A DNA stretch of 64,000 bases from Mesorhizobium sp. M2D.F.Ca.ET.226.01.1.1. Lineage in GTDB: Bacteria > Pseudomonadota > Alphaproteobacteria > Rhizobiales > Rhizobiaceae. This document shows, one piece after another, positions 6,679 to 15,422 of the stretch. Position numbers and translations under genes: made by a program. Numbering within the stretch: position 1 is the first letter of the stretch; each line of letters starts with the position of its first letter. Location of the stretch: the NCBI RefSeq assembly GCF_004022705.2, contig NZ_RZOY02000005.1, positions 62,001-126,000 on the forward strand, in the 5' to 3' direction. The notes under the pieces were generated by a model. It ran no database searches. It saw nothing but the letters and a program-made list of their open reading frames with translations, and had not been told where the DNA came from.

Positions 6679-7719
6679 CTATTCGACGGCCTTCACCGTA
6701 TCCGTCGGCGGCTTCTGGTTGCCCCAGAAGGCGGGATTGTCGACGTTTGCCTTGGTGATCGCGGCGCCCGGGATCTTGATGTTCGGGCCCCAGGCTTCCT
6801 TGGTCACCACCGACTTCAGGCCGAGCACGTCATAGTCGCCGGGCTTGATCTCCTGCTTGTTGGCGACCTTGTCCATGAACATGGCGACGGCGGCGGCTTG
6901 CGCGTAAAGCGGCTGCTCGACCTCGACATTCAGCCAGCCCTTGCGGATCAGGTCGAGGCCGACCGGCGCGCCGTTCGAGCTCATCAGCATCACGTCGCCC
7001 GGCTTCTTGCCGGCGGCTTCGAGCGAGGCGACCGCGGCGACGGAAAGATGGGCGGCATGGCTGAAGATCAGGTCGATGTCGGGATTGGCCAGCATCTGGT
7101 CGGCGACGATGGTGCCGGCATTGCTCGCTTCCCACTGCATGGCCGGCAGCGAGATGATCTTGACGTCCGGAAACGCCTTCATCTTCTCCTCGAAACCCTT
7201 CTGGATATCGAGCGTATAAGGGTCGCCCGGATCGCCGAGCACCTGCAGGACCTTGCCTTTGACCGCGCCGTTCTTGGCCTTCAACAGCGCCTCGGCCTGG
7301 TCGGCCGCGATGTGGCCGATCTCGACCGTGCCGGCGACCGAGGTGAAATCGGAAGGCGTCGCGGTGATCTGGCGGTCGAACTCGACCACCGGGATGCCGG
7401 CCGCGCGGGCGGCTTCAACAGATGGCTTCAAGGCGTTGAAATCGACCGCCGCGAGGATGATCGCCTTGGGCTTCAGCGCGATCACGTCATTCATCTGCGA
7501 TTGCTGGGCGTCGGTCTTGTTGTCGGCGTTCAGCGTTTTCAGTTCGTAGCCGACCTGCTTCAGGAACAGCTCCAGCGCGCTCACCGAGCCGGTCTGGAAT
7601 TCATCGAGTAATGTCGGGACAAGGTAGTAGACGGTACCCTTGGACTGGGCGAATGCCGGCGTCAGCGAGGCAATGGCCAGTGCCAGGATACCGAAGACAG
7701 AAAGTAGCAGTCGCTTCAT
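6679..7719 (-). CDS. Periplasmic sugar-binding protein of an ABC importer
   Basis: A 346-residue type I periplasmic binding protein (Peripla_BP_4, RbsB/FrcB-like) that captures a sugar and delivers it to the permease. A signal peptide covers about residues 1-24, with AFA before the mature start QSKG. The two-lobe fold is indicated by [28 protein letters not shown] and later [19 protein letters not shown] 7719 is preceded by GAGGAG at 8 nt and begins the signal peptide; an earlier in-frame start would add a charged stretch. The gene sits between the ATPase and permease genes, and a strong hairpin follows its stop. The ligand is unknown. Confidence 0.92.
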   Translation of the reverse strand: MKRLLLSVFGILALAIASLTPAFAQSKGTVYYLVPTLLDEFQTGSVSALELFLKQVGYELKTLNADNKTDAQQSQMNDVIALKPKAIILAAVDFNALKPSVEAARAAGIPVVEFDRQITATPSDFTSVAGTVEIGHIAADQAEALLKAKNGAVKGKVLQVLGDPGDPYTLDIQKGFEEKMKAFPDVKIISLPAMQWEASNAGTIVADQMLANPDIDLIFSHAAHLSVAAVASLEAAGKKPGDVMLMSSNGAPVGLDLIRKGWLNVEVEQPLYAQAAAVAMFMDKVANKQEIKPGDYDVLGLKSVVTKEAWGPNIKIPGAAITKANVDNPAFWGNQKPPTDTVKAVE

Positions 7720-7748
7720 GTCGTTCGCTCCTCTTCTCGCCGGACCCC

Positions 7749-8522
7749 TCATTGTTCTCGGCCCGCCGGTCCGGCACCGGCGAGCGTCTCCCCGGTGATC
7801 ATGTTGATCACCGCGTCGGGACTTGTCTTGTTGCGGGCAACGTCGCCCGCCACGACGCCCTGGCGGATCACCACGATCCGGTCGGCGACCTGGAAGGCCT
7901 GCTGCATGATGTGGGTGATGATGACGACGCCGATGCCCTGGCTTGCCACCTGGCGGATCATGTCGAGGCCGCGGCGGGTCTGTTCGACGCCGAGCGCGGC
8001 GAAGGGCTCGTCGAGCAGCACCAGCTTGCCGCCCCAGTGGACGAAGCGGTTGAGCTCGATCGCCTGCCGCTGGCCGCCCGAGAGATGCTCGACCTTGGTG
8101 CGTAGCGAGGGAATGCGCGTGCCGGCATTGGCCAGCGCCTTGCCGACCACCGCCTCCATGGCGCGCTCGTCGAGGACCGGAACGCCCAGCACCTTGCGTG
8201 TGATCTCGCGGCCCATGAAGAAGTTGGCGACCACATCGACATTGGTGCAGAGCGAGAGGTCCTGGTAGACGGTCTCGATGCCGGCGGCCTTGGCCTCGGC
8301 CGGAGATCTGGCGAGGAATTCCTTGCCTTCGAACAGCATGCGGCCGGACGTCGGTTCGAGCCCGCCGGCGATGATCTTGACCAGCGTCGACTTGCCGGCG
8401 CCGTTGTCGCCGAGCAGCGCCACGACCTCGCCGCGCCCGATCGAAAAGCTGATGCCGCGCAACGCCTGTATGGCGCCGTAGTTCTTGGTGACGTTGTCGA
8501 GGACCAGCAGGGGTTCGCTCAT
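7749..8522 (-). CDS. Sugar ABC transporter ATP-binding protein (single domain, FrcA-like)
   Basis: A 257-residue ATPase that powers the sugar importer. Walker [10 protein letters not shown] is at 38-46, the Q-loop VYQD at about 85-88, signature LSGGQ at 147-151, and Walker B LVLLDEP at 167-173. Ribose-type importers usually have a fused double ATPase of about 500 residues; this one is a single domain that must dimerise, like rhizobial FrcA of the fructose importer (family knowledge). Its start overlaps the ROK regulator stop by 4 bp (ATGA), so the two are translationally coupled. The binding-protein gene follows 29 bp downstream. Confidence 0.92.
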   Translation of the reverse strand: MSEPLLVLDNVTKNYGAIQALRGISFSIGRGEVVALLGDNGAGKSTLVKIIAGGLEPTSGRMLFEGKEFLARSPAEAKAAGIETVYQDLSLCTNVDVVANFFMGREITRKVLGVPVLDERAMEAVVGKALANAGTRIPSLRTKVEHLSGGQRQAIELNRFVHWGGKLVLLDEPFAALGVEQTRRGLDMIRQVASQGIGVVIITHIMQQAFQVADRIVVIRQGVVAGDVARNKTSPDAVINMITGETLAGAGPAGREQ

Positions 8523-9685
8523 GCAGCGACGTCTCCGCCTTTCAGAAAATCGCCCTCGCGCTGCCGCTTGGCGGTGAAGATCTGGCCGAAGCGCGGGGAA
8601 AGCACACCCGAAACGGCAAGCGCCGCCGCCCCACGCAGCACGGCGTGCTGGCCGCCTTGCGCCACCAGAATGCGTGACGTGGTGCGATCCTTGCGGGCGG
8701 AGACCGAGTTCAGGAGCGGCTCGGCCGATGCCGCCAATCGTTCGAGCAGGGCAGTCCAGGCCAGCCCGCCGAGCACGATCGTTTCAGGATCGAAGAGGTT
8801 CTCGATGATGGCGATCGCGTTGCGGAAGACCGGTGCGACTTCGGCCACCCAGCCGGCATCGTCGCCGCTCCAGCGGCTGCGCGCGTCCAGCGAGATGTAG
8901 CGCTCGAGGCAACCGCGATTGCCGCACGGGCATGGCTCGCCGCCAGGAACAACCGGGATATGGCCGATCTCACCGGCGTTGCCCCAGGCGCCCCGCAGTA
9001 CGGCGCCGTCGTGCAGCATGGCGCCGCCAAGTCCGACGCCGAAATAGAGATAATAATATTCGGAATGTTTTGTGCCGAGTCCATAGAGGCGCTCGCCCAT
9101 CGCGGCGGCGGCCATGTCGTTTTCGAAGAAGGCCGGCAGGCCGGTGGCCGCCGTCAGCCGCTCGCGCAGCGGAACGTCCTGCCACCCGGCCATGGTGGTG
9201 GGGCCGACGAAGCTCATGGGCTCAACGCCGAACGGTCCCGGAAGCGCCATGCCGATGCCGATGACACGGCCGCCCGTGCGGCGTGCCGTCATTTCGGCAA
9301 CCATGGTGCCGATCGCCTCGAAAGCGTCGTCAGGGGCGGCGTTGGACGCCTCGCGATGGGTGCTGTCGACCACATCGCCGCTGAGGTTGATCAGCGCCGC
9401 GTCGATGCCGAGCGGAGTGAGGTGGATGCCGATGGCATAACCGCCTTCCGGATTGATGCGCAGCGTCGCCGGCGGCAGCCCACGCCCCTTCGGCTCCTCG
9501 CGAACCGACAGGATGTAACCCTGCTCCTCCAGTTCCCGCACGATGGTCGACACGGTCTGGACGGTGAGGCCAACATGCTGGGCAATATCGCCGCGAGCGA
9601 TGGGGCCGAAGCGGCGGATGGATTCGAGCACGATGCGCCGGTTGTACGGCCGCCCGAACTCCTGATTGGTGCCCCGCAATGCCAT
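8519..9685 (-). CDS. ROK-family transcriptional regulator of the sugar importer
   Basis: A 388-residue repressor-type ROK protein. An N-terminal winged helix (about residues 20-65, with [16 protein letters not shown] as recognition region) binds DNA. The C-terminal sugar-kinase-like domain carries the zinc motif His242, Cys252, Cys254, Cys259 ([10 protein letters not shown]) and END at 188-190, where the kinase-type catalytic Asp is kept. It is the first gene of the operon and overlaps the ATPase gene by 4 bp, so it likely senses the imported sugar or its phosphate and controls its own operon. Its target may be in the 238-bp upstream region, which has a CAAAAATTTTTG palindrome. Confidence 0.9.
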   Translation of the reverse strand: MALRGTNQEFGRPYNRRIVLESIRRFGPIARGDIAQHVGLTVQTVSTIVRELEEQGYILSVREEPKGRGLPPATLRINPEGGYAIGIHLTPLGIDAALINLSGDVVDSTHREASNAAPDDAFEAIGTMVAEMTARRTGGRVIGIGMALPGPFGVEPMSFVGPTTMAGWQDVPLRERLTAATGLPAFFENDMAAAAMGERLYGLGTKHSEYYYLYFGVGLGGAMLHDGAVLRGAWGNAGEIGHIPVVPGGEPCPCGNRGCLERYISLDARSRWSGDDAGWVAEVAPVFRNAIAIIENLFDPETIVLGGLAWTALLERLAASAEPLLNSVSARKDRTTSRILVAQGGQHAVLRGAAALAVSGVLSPRFGQIFTAKRQREGDFLKGGDVAA

Positions 9686-9923
9686 GCCTTGCGCTCCCAG
9701 ATCAGCGGAAGACTTGCAGAGAAGATTTATTCAGTCAAATGGAATTCAAAAATTTTTGGATGCGCTGCAACAGATGCCGGTCGCGAGCGCCTTTTCGCAG
9801 CGGCAAGCCTTCAGCACATGGAATCAGCGGGGAAGATGGAAGCGGTCTGCGACTCATGGAGTCGCTAACCGCTCCAAGCCTTTGTTTTTGCAGAATGCCG
9901 ATTGGGTGCGCTGCGCACTTTTC
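9686..9923. promoter_or_regulatory. Promoter region of the ROK operon with an A/T palindrome
   Basis: This 238-bp gap separates the ROK start from the stop of the next minus-strand operon. It contains the perfect palindrome CAAAAATTTTTG (9747-9758) inside an AT-rich patch about 62 bp before the ROK start. That is a plausible promoter or ROK operator. No gene is seen. Confidence 0.4.
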
Positions 9924-10679
9924 CTAATAACGGATCACCCGCCGCTCGATCAGCACGACGATGCAGAACAACGCGATCGACAGCGACGACGACAGTACGA
10001 TCGCCGCATAGAGGCGGTCGGACTGGTAGTTGAATGTCGCCTGGATGATCAGCGCGCCAAGTCCCTTGTCCGAGCCGATCCATTCGCCGACGATGGCGCC
10101 GATGATGGCGGTAGCCGAGGCAATCCTGAGCGAGGAGAACAGCATCGGCAGCGCGCGCGGCAGCCGCAGGCCCCAGAAAATCTCCGAGCGCGTCGCTGAC
10201 AGCACGCGGAACAGCTCGTGCTCGTTGTCGCCGGCCGAATCGAGACCGCGGATCATGTTCACCAGCGTCGGGAAGAAGCAGATCACCGCGGCGATGACGA
10301 TCTTCGGCGTCATGCCGATACCGAAGATCAGGATGATGATCGGCGACAGCGCCAGGATCGGAATGGTGTTGAAGAACAGCACGATCGGAAAATAGGCGGC
10401 CTGCAGGATGCGGCTGTGCACGAAGAGCACGGCGAGCAGCACGGCGGCCAGATTGCCGATGACGAAGCCGGCCAGCGCCTCGATCAAGGTCGGCCTCAGA
10501 TTGTCGATGAGAAGGGCAAAATTCCTTTGGAACACGCCGAAGATCGCCGTCGGGGTCGGCACGATATAGGCCGGCACGCCGAGCAGCGGCAGAAGGTATT
10601 GCCAGGCAATCAGGATCGAAGCCGCGCCGAGAGCCGGCAGCGCAATCGCCATTTGCGGGGAGAGCGGCGCCTGTCTCAC
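9924..10679 (-). CDS. ABC transporter permease, nitrate/sulfonate/taurine type (SsuC-like)
   Basis: A 251-residue inner-membrane permease of the BPD_transp_1 (SsuC/TauC/ThiX) group. About six hydrophobic segments are visible. The cytoplasmic coupling loop contains SATRSEIFWGLRLPRALPML, the EAA-like motif that docks on the ATPase. It overlaps the upstream ATPase gene by 4 bp. It is the last gene of a six-gene minus-strand operon beginning at the hydroxyacid dehydrogenase. The substrate is unknown; the subfamily imports small anions and pyrimidine-like or aromatic compounds. Confidence 0.9.
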   Translation of the reverse strand: MRQAPLSPQMAIALPALGAASILIAWQYLLPLLGVPAYIVPTPTAIFGVFQRNFALLIDNLRPTLIEALAGFVIGNLAAVLLAVLFVHSRILQAAYFPIVLFFNTIPILALSPIIILIFGIGMTPKIVIAAVICFFPTLVNMIRGLDSAGDNEHELFRVLSATRSEIFWGLRLPRALPMLFSSLRIASATAIIGAIVGEWIGSDKGLGALIIQATFNYQSDRLYAAIVLSSSLSIALFCIVVLIERRVIRY

Positions 10680-11452
10680 GACGCGCGCTCCAGCGCCGTG
10701 CGCAGATCGGCCATGGCGGCGACAATTGAAGGATCCTCGCGCTTGCAGCGATTGCCTTCCTGCTTGAAGGGCCGCATGTCGAGGTCCTTGACGACGCGTC
10801 CGGGATTGGCGGCCAGCACGATGACGCGCTCACCGAGATAGGCGGCTTCGGCGATCGAATGCGTGACGAAGAGGATGGTCGTGCCGGTGCGTCGCCAGAG
10901 CGCCAGAAGCTCGTCGTTCAATCGGTCGCGCGTGATCTCGTCCAGCGCGCCGAAGGGTTCGTCCATCAAAAGCAGTTTCGGTTCGCCGATCAGGGCGCGC
11001 GCAATCGCCACGCGCTGGCGCTGGCCGCCGGAGAGCTGGTGTGGCAGGCGCTCCCTGAGGCCGCCGAGGCCCATGAGCTCCAGCAACTCCGTGCTGCGGT
11101 CCTCGATCTTGCGGGTCAGGCTGCGCTGACCGACGCCGAGCGGCAGGCGCACATTGTCGAGCACCGTGCGCCAGGGCAGGAGGGTCGAATCCTGGAAGAC
11201 GAAGCCGACATCGCGGCGCGAGCGCACCGTATGCGGCGTTTCGCCAAGCACGCTGATTGAGCCGCCCAGCGGGTCGAGCAGGTCGGCAACCACCCTGAGC
11301 AAGGTCGACTTGCCGCAACCGGACGGGCCAAGGATCGACAGGAGGGAGCCGGCCGCGACGGTCAGGTCGAGGCCGGAGAGCACTTTGACGGCCGCCTGCC
11401 GGCCGCCATAGCCGACATCCAGCTGTCGCGCTTCAATCGCGTCTGGCATCAC
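10676..11452 (-). CDS. ABC transporter ATP-binding protein, SsuB/TauB type
   Basis: A 258-residue ATPase for the importer encoded on either side. Walker A GPSGCGKST is at 42-50, the Q-loop FVFQD at about 84-88, signature LSGGQRQRVAIARAL at 140-154, and Walker B LLMDEPFGALD at 161-171, all intact and typical of the nitrate/sulfonate/taurine group. The gene overlaps both neighbours by 4 bp (ATGA junctions), indicating tight translational coupling of binding protein, ATPase and permease. Nothing in the ATPase itself shows the substrate. Confidence 0.93.
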   Translation of the reverse strand: MMPDAIEARQLDVGYGGRQAAVKVLSGLDLTVAAGSLLSILGPSGCGKSTLLRVVADLLDPLGGSISVLGETPHTVRSRRDVGFVFQDSTLLPWRTVLDNVRLPLGVGQRSLTRKIEDRSTELLELMGLGGLRERLPHQLSGGQRQRVAIARALIGEPKLLLMDEPFGALDEITRDRLNDELLALWRRTGTTILFVTHSIAEAAYLGERVIVLAANPGRVVKDLDMRPFKQEGNRCKREDPSIVAAMADLRTALERAS

Positions 11453-12501
11453 GCTGCGGGCGCGTCGAGCTTGGGCCGGTCGGCGGCCGAGAGCTCCAGG
11501 ATGTTGGTGGTATAGACATCTTTGGCGGCTGGGCGCCCGTTCGGATACTGGCCGACCTTGTCGAGCAGCGTCAGTTGGTCCTCGATCGAGGCCGGATCGA
11601 ACGTGCCCCAGCCGTCCTTGGCGGTCGCGCCGTCGAAGGAAAGCTTCAGCACCAGATTGATGGTCTTTTCCTCCCAGCCGAGATCCATTTCGGGATAGGC
11701 AGCGACCATCTTTTTCACGGCTTCCTGCGGGTTGGCATGCACCCAGCCCCAGCCCTTGCCGACGGCGCCGATGAATTTTGCCAGCGTGTCGGCATTCTCA
11801 TCGATTGCCTTGTCGGTGGCAAAATAGACGTCCGCATAGGAGCTCAGCCCAAGATCGCGCGTCAGCAGGTCGATGCGGTCGTCGCCGACGACGCTCAGCG
11901 CCTGCGTGTTGGTGATCCAGCCGCCGATGGCGTCGACATCGCCGCGCACCAGGGGCGCCTTGTCGAAGCCGACATTGACGATGGTGACCTCCGACGGGTC
12001 GATGCCGTTCTTGGCCAGTATTTCGTCGATGACGAAGCGCGCCGTCGGCTGGATGCCGATCTTCTTGCCCTTGAGGTCGGCAACACCGCGGATCGGCTTG
12101 GCCGGCTTGGAGGTCAGCGCGTAGGGACCGGTACGGAACCCGCAGGCAATGATCTTCACCGGCACGCCGCTGGCGCGCGCGGCGTAGAGTTGCGGCGTTT
12201 CGGAAAACTGGCCGAGCTGCGCCGAGCCGGAGACGACCGGCGGCACGGTCGAGGCGTTCGGGCCGCCGGGGCTGAACTCGACCTCCAGCCCGGCATCCTT
12301 GAAATAGCCGTTGGCGACGGCCGCGATGTCGCCGATCTGTCCGTTGGACATCAGCCAGTCATACTGGATGACGACCTTGCCGGCGGCTCTAGCGCCCGGC
12401 GTCAGCAATAGCTGCATGCCGGCGGACACAGCGGCCACGGCCACCATGCCGCCTTTCACGAAAGCGCGACGATTCAATTCGAAGTCCCTGTTCCCACTCA
12501 T
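11449..12501 (-). CDS. Tat-exported ABC substrate-binding protein (NMT1/SsuA-like)
   Basis: A 350-residue binding protein of the NMT1/THI5/SsuA superfamily. A twin-arginine signal is visible at the N-terminus (RRAFVKGG from residue 11, then a hydrophobic stretch ending ARAAG), suggesting export already folded through Tat. The mature part contains FKDAGLEVEF, LKGKKIGIQPTARFVIDEIL and VDAIGGW, the usual two-lobe landmarks. It follows the VOC gene by 66 bp and overlaps the ATPase gene by 4 bp. The ligand may be the compound processed by the VOC, dehydrogenase and M24-type neighbours, but it is unidentified. Confidence 0.9.
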   Translation of the reverse strand: MSGNRDFELNRRAFVKGGMVAVAAVSAGMQLLLTPGARAAGKVVIQYDWLMSNGQIGDIAAVANGYFKDAGLEVEFSPGGPNASTVPPVVSGSAQLGQFSETPQLYAARASGVPVKIIACGFRTGPYALTSKPAKPIRGVADLKGKKIGIQPTARFVIDEILAKNGIDPSEVTIVNVGFDKAPLVRGDVDAIGGWITNTQALSVVGDDRIDLLTRDLGLSSYADVYFATDKAIDENADTLAKFIGAVGKGWGWVHANPQEAVKKMVAAYPEMDLGWEEKTINLVLKLSFDGATAKDGWGTFDPASIEDQLTLLDKVGQYPNGRPAAKDVYTTNILELSAADRPKLDAPAA

Positions 12502-12567
12502 TTTTCGCTCCTGTTGCAGACTTTCTCGTCTCTTCTTCAGGCGCCGCCCCTTCCGGCACGGCGTCGT

Positions 12568-13002
12568 TTACGGCTGTTCGTCGTGATAGTCGCCAGGGCC
12601 GCCGTCGAGCCAGGCGTAAAGCTCCCAAAGTGTGTCGTCCGGATCGGTGAAATAGGCGCAGCGCGCATTCCAGACGTAGTCTTCGGGCGGGCCGTAGAAG
12701 GGCACGCCCCTGGCGCTCAATTCGCCATGCAGCCGGTCGATGTCGGCCGGCGTGTCGAGTTGGACGGCGACGCAGACCTTGTGCGCGTGGCGCGGCGACT
12801 TCAGGTTGGAGACGCCGGTATGACGGTTGATGTGATCGAGTTCCCAGGCGGCGAGCGTCACGCCCTGACCATGGAAGTCGGCAAAGCCTTCGGCGCGCCG
12901 GCGCAGGCGAAAACCGAGTTTTCCGACGTAGAAATCGACCGTCCTTTCGATGTTTTCCACCAGCAGGCAGACGTCGGAGATGCGGGTGATTTCTGCCGGC
13001 AT
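12568..13002 (-). CDS. VOC-superfamily (glyoxalase/dioxygenase-fold) protein
   Basis: A 144-residue single-module VOC protein. The start (ITRISDVCLLVENIERTVDF) and the end (CAYFTDPDDTLWELYAW, with the closing metal-ligand Glu) show the paired beta-alpha-beta-beta-beta fold. Members are glyoxalases, extradiol dioxygenases, epimerases or isomerases. Candidate metal ligands are the late Glu and histidines in the middle (HINRH, HAHK); the first usual His is replaced by Asp (SDVCLL). It lies 2 bp after the GntR gene and before the importer, in a catabolic operon. The reaction is unknown. Confidence 0.85.
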   Translation of the reverse strand: MPAEITRISDVCLLVENIERTVDFYVGKLGFRLRRRAEGFADFHGQGVTLAAWELDHINRHTGVSNLKSPRHAHKVCVAVQLDTPADIDRLHGELSARGVPFYGPPEDYVWNARCAYFTDPDDTLWELYAWLDGGPGDYHDEQP

Positions 13003-13004
13003 GG

Positions 13005-13739
13005 CTATTTCGCTCCGCTGGTTTTCTGGAGCGGCAGTTTGACGCCGACGCGGTTGGCGGCGCCGATTATGTGCGCGCGCATCGCCGCTTCCGCAGCCTC
13101 CGGATCGCCCGCCACCAGCGCGTCATAGATGCGCACATGCTCGCCGACATTGATCTCGACGAGATCGTGCAGCGGGTTGGTCATGCGCGCGTAGTGGATC
13201 GACTGGCGGATCTGCTCGCAGACGAAGGAAATGAAGGTGTGGATGTAGCTGTTGCCGGTGGCGCGCGCGATTTCGCGATGGAACAAAAGGTCGGCGTCGA
13301 TGCTGCCTTCCTCCCAGCGCTCCTCGCCGCCCATGCGGTCGAGCGCCGCCTTGATCGAATCGAGATGTTCCTGCCCGCGCCGCGCCGCGGCAAGCGACGC
13401 CGATTCAGCTTCGAGGATGCAGCGCAACTCGAACAGCCGCTCCATATTGTGCGTATCTTTCAGCGCCTCGCGGTCGATGCGGATCGCGGCCCGCTGCTCC
13501 GGAGCCAGCACGAAGGCGCCGATCCCTTGCCGCGCCTCGATCATGCCGTCGGCCCTAAGTTGCGCGATCGCTTCGCGCACCACATTGCGGCTGACGCCGA
13601 ATTTTTCCGAAAGCTCCTGCTCCGTGGGCAGGCGGGCGCCGGTATTCAGCTCACCGGATTCGATCTCGCGGCTGAGGAAGGCTGCGACCCGGTGCGGCAA
13701 GGTCTCGACGGTGCCGATGGCGGCCAGTCTTTGCTTCAT
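13005..13739 (-). CDS. FadR/GntR-family transcriptional regulator
   Basis: A 244-residue regulator with an N-terminal GntR winged helix (about residues 12-75, including LPTEQELSEKFGVSRNVVRE) and a C-terminal all-helical FCD ligand-binding domain. His/Asp positions such as DADLLFHREIAR and the later NVGEHVRIYDAL are typical metal and ligand sites. FCD regulators usually respond to small organic acids. It overlaps the dehydrogenase gene by 4 bp and precedes the VOC gene by 2 bp, so it is the local regulator. The inverted repeat TGATACATATCA at 15197-15208, between the two divergent transcripts, is the obvious operator candidate. Confidence 0.9.
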   Translation of the reverse strand: MKQRLAAIGTVETLPHRVAAFLSREIESGELNTGARLPTEQELSEKFGVSRNVVREAIAQLRADGMIEARQGIGAFVLAPEQRAAIRIDREALKDTHNMERLFELRCILEAESASLAAARRGQEHLDSIKAALDRMGGEERWEEGSIDADLLFHREIARATGNSYIHTFISFVCEQIRQSIHYARMTNPLHDLVEINVGEHVRIYDALVAGDPEAAEAAMRAHIIGAANRVGVKLPLQKTSGAK

Positions 13740-15172
13740 GGAAAAGTCTCCGTCACGGGCAACAGGCAGCCAGGATTCATCAAGCTCTTGGGGTCGAGGG
13801 CGTTCTTCAGTGCCATGACCAGGCCGCGATGCGTCGGCGAGAGCCCGGCCCAGAATTCCCGGACGCGGCTGCGGCCGATACCATGCTCGGCGCTGATCGA
13901 GCCGCCGAGGCCGACGGCTATGTCGTAGAGTCCAGCAGTTATCGAAGCGCCCTGTATGCGGGCTTCATGCATGGCAAGCTCCAGCGGCGGCAGCACGTTG
14001 AAATGGATGTTGCCGTCACCGGCATGGCCGTAGGCGAGTGGAATCCAGCCCGGATGGTCATTCGCGACGAAGCGGCGGGCTTGCTCGATCAGGGCAGGGA
14101 TGTCGGAAATCTTTACCGACAGGTCGGTGCGCACATGGTAGCCGCGCTTGGCCTGGCCTTCGACCAGGCCTTCGCGGATCGCCCAGAAACTCCTTGCCTG
14201 CGCGCTGCTGGCCGCAAGAACCGCGTCGGTCACCAGCCCTTTTTCCATGGCATCGGCGAGGAAGCCGGCCAACAGGCCATTGAGATCGATGCCCGGCCCG
14301 GAGGACAGTTCGATCAGCACCTGCACGGGCGCCGAGACTGGTGCGGCCATACCGGGATCGATCAGCCGGGCAAGCTCGATGCATTCGCCGCCGATGATCT
14401 CGAAGGCCGAGATCAGGTCGGAGCAGGCCCGGCGCGTGCGGTTGAACAACTGGATGGCAGCTTCGAAGGAAGCGAGGCCGAGATAGGCTGTTTCTGTCTG
14501 AGCCGGCTTTGGAAAGAGCTTCACCTCGACACCCGTGATGATGCCCAGCGTGCCTTCCGAGCCGATGAAAAGCTGCTTCAGGTCGTAGCCGCTGTTGTTC
14601 TTGCGCAGGCCGGAGAAGCCGTTCCACAGTTCGCCATCCGCAAGCACGACTTCCAGCCCGAGGATCAGGTCGCGGGCCATGCCATAGCGCAGCACGTTGA
14701 CGCCGCCGGCATTGCTCGCCGCATTGCCGCCGATCTGGCAGCTGCCTTGCGCGCCAAGCGCCAGCGGGAACAGGCAATCTTGCGCCTGGCATGCGTCCTT
14801 GATCGCCTGCAGCACGCAGCCGGCATCGGCCTTCAATGCAAAGTTCTCAATGTCGATTTGCCGGATGGAGTTCAGCCGCTCCAGGCTGAGGACGACCAGA
14901 CCGGCACCTGCGCCGTCGATCGCCCCCGAGACCAGACCGGTATTCCCGCCCTGCGGAATGACGCCGAGTCCAAGCTCGCTGCACAGGCGCATCAGGGCCT
15001 GGACCGCGCCGACCGAGCCGGGCCGCAGCACAGCAAGGGCATCGCCCTGATAGTCGCCCGCCCAGTCGCCCAGATATTTCGCCATGCCGGCCGGCTCGAT
15101 GGCAATGCCGTTCTGTCCGACCGCGCCTTCGAGGGCGCTGAGGATTGCCGGTGAGAGGCGGTGAACGGTCAT
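13736..15172 (-). CDS. FAD-linked 2-hydroxyacid dehydrogenase (GlcD / D-lactate dehydrogenase type)
   Basis: A 478-residue flavoprotein of the FAD_binding_4 / FAD-oxidase_C family (glycolate oxidase GlcD, D-lactate and D-2-hydroxyglutarate dehydrogenases). The FAD-binding part has PQGGNTGLVSGAI and GAQGSCQIGGNAASNAGGVN; the C-terminal domain has YGHAGDGNIHFNV and SISAEHGIGR, which carry substrate- and metal-binding His and Glu. It probably oxidises a 2-hydroxyacid to a 2-oxoacid and passes electrons to the respiratory chain. It is first in the six-gene operon and overlaps the GntR gene. The promoter region is shared with the divergent M24-type gene. Confidence 0.9.
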   Translation of the reverse strand: MTVHRLSPAILSALEGAVGQNGIAIEPAGMAKYLGDWAGDYQGDALAVLRPGSVGAVQALMRLCSELGLGVIPQGGNTGLVSGAIDGAGAGLVVLSLERLNSIRQIDIENFALKADAGCVLQAIKDACQAQDCLFPLALGAQGSCQIGGNAASNAGGVNVLRYGMARDLILGLEVVLADGELWNGFSGLRKNNSGYDLKQLFIGSEGTLGIITGVEVKLFPKPAQTETAYLGLASFEAAIQLFNRTRRACSDLISAFEIIGGECIELARLIDPGMAAPVSAPVQVLIELSSGPGIDLNGLLAGFLADAMEKGLVTDAVLAASSAQARSFWAIREGLVEGQAKRGYHVRTDLSVKISDIPALIEQARRFVANDHPGWIPLAYGHAGDGNIHFNVLPPLELAMHEARIQGASITAGLYDIAVGLGGSISAEHGIGRSRVREFWAGLSPTHRGLVMALKNALDPKSLMNPGCLLPVTETFP

Positions 15173-15196
15173 TGAAAATCATGTCTGGATATCGGG

Positions 15197-15208
15197 TGAT
15201 ACATATCA
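15197..15208. promoter_or_regulatory. Candidate operator for the divergent GntR-controlled genes
   Basis: TGATACATATCA is an inverted repeat with 5-bp arms and a 2-bp centre, lying 25 bp upstream of the dehydrogenase start and 214 bp upstream of the M24-type gene. FadR-class regulators bind short AT-centred inverted repeats of this size. Binding by the local GntR protein is inferred from position. Confidence 0.45.
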
Positions 15209-15422
15209 TCCTACAACTTAGCTCGAGTCAACTGTTGTGATGAAACATTGCGCCGCCCGGATCGAGGGGATGGCGACGTTGCGGTCAAGAAAGATCGGGC
15301 CTCAATGGGTAGGCCCTGCCTCTGCGCCATCCTGGCCGATTGCCGGCCTATCAAACGACGGCAATGGTGCCGCAAGGTAGGGCGGCCCGTCCTCGACCAG
15401 ATCGATCCGGCAAGGAGAAAAG

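Noticed and set aside
4727..6835. Very long plus-strand reading frame (about 700 codons) over the SDR and permease genes
   Set aside because: It is antisense to two well-supported genes, has a low-complexity Gly/Asp/Arg/His composition and no family pattern; it is a codon-bias shadow of GC-rich genes.
13829..15154. Plus-strand frame of about 440 codons opposite the hydroxyacid dehydrogenase
   Set aside because: The minus-strand protein has clear FAD and His motifs; this frame has none.
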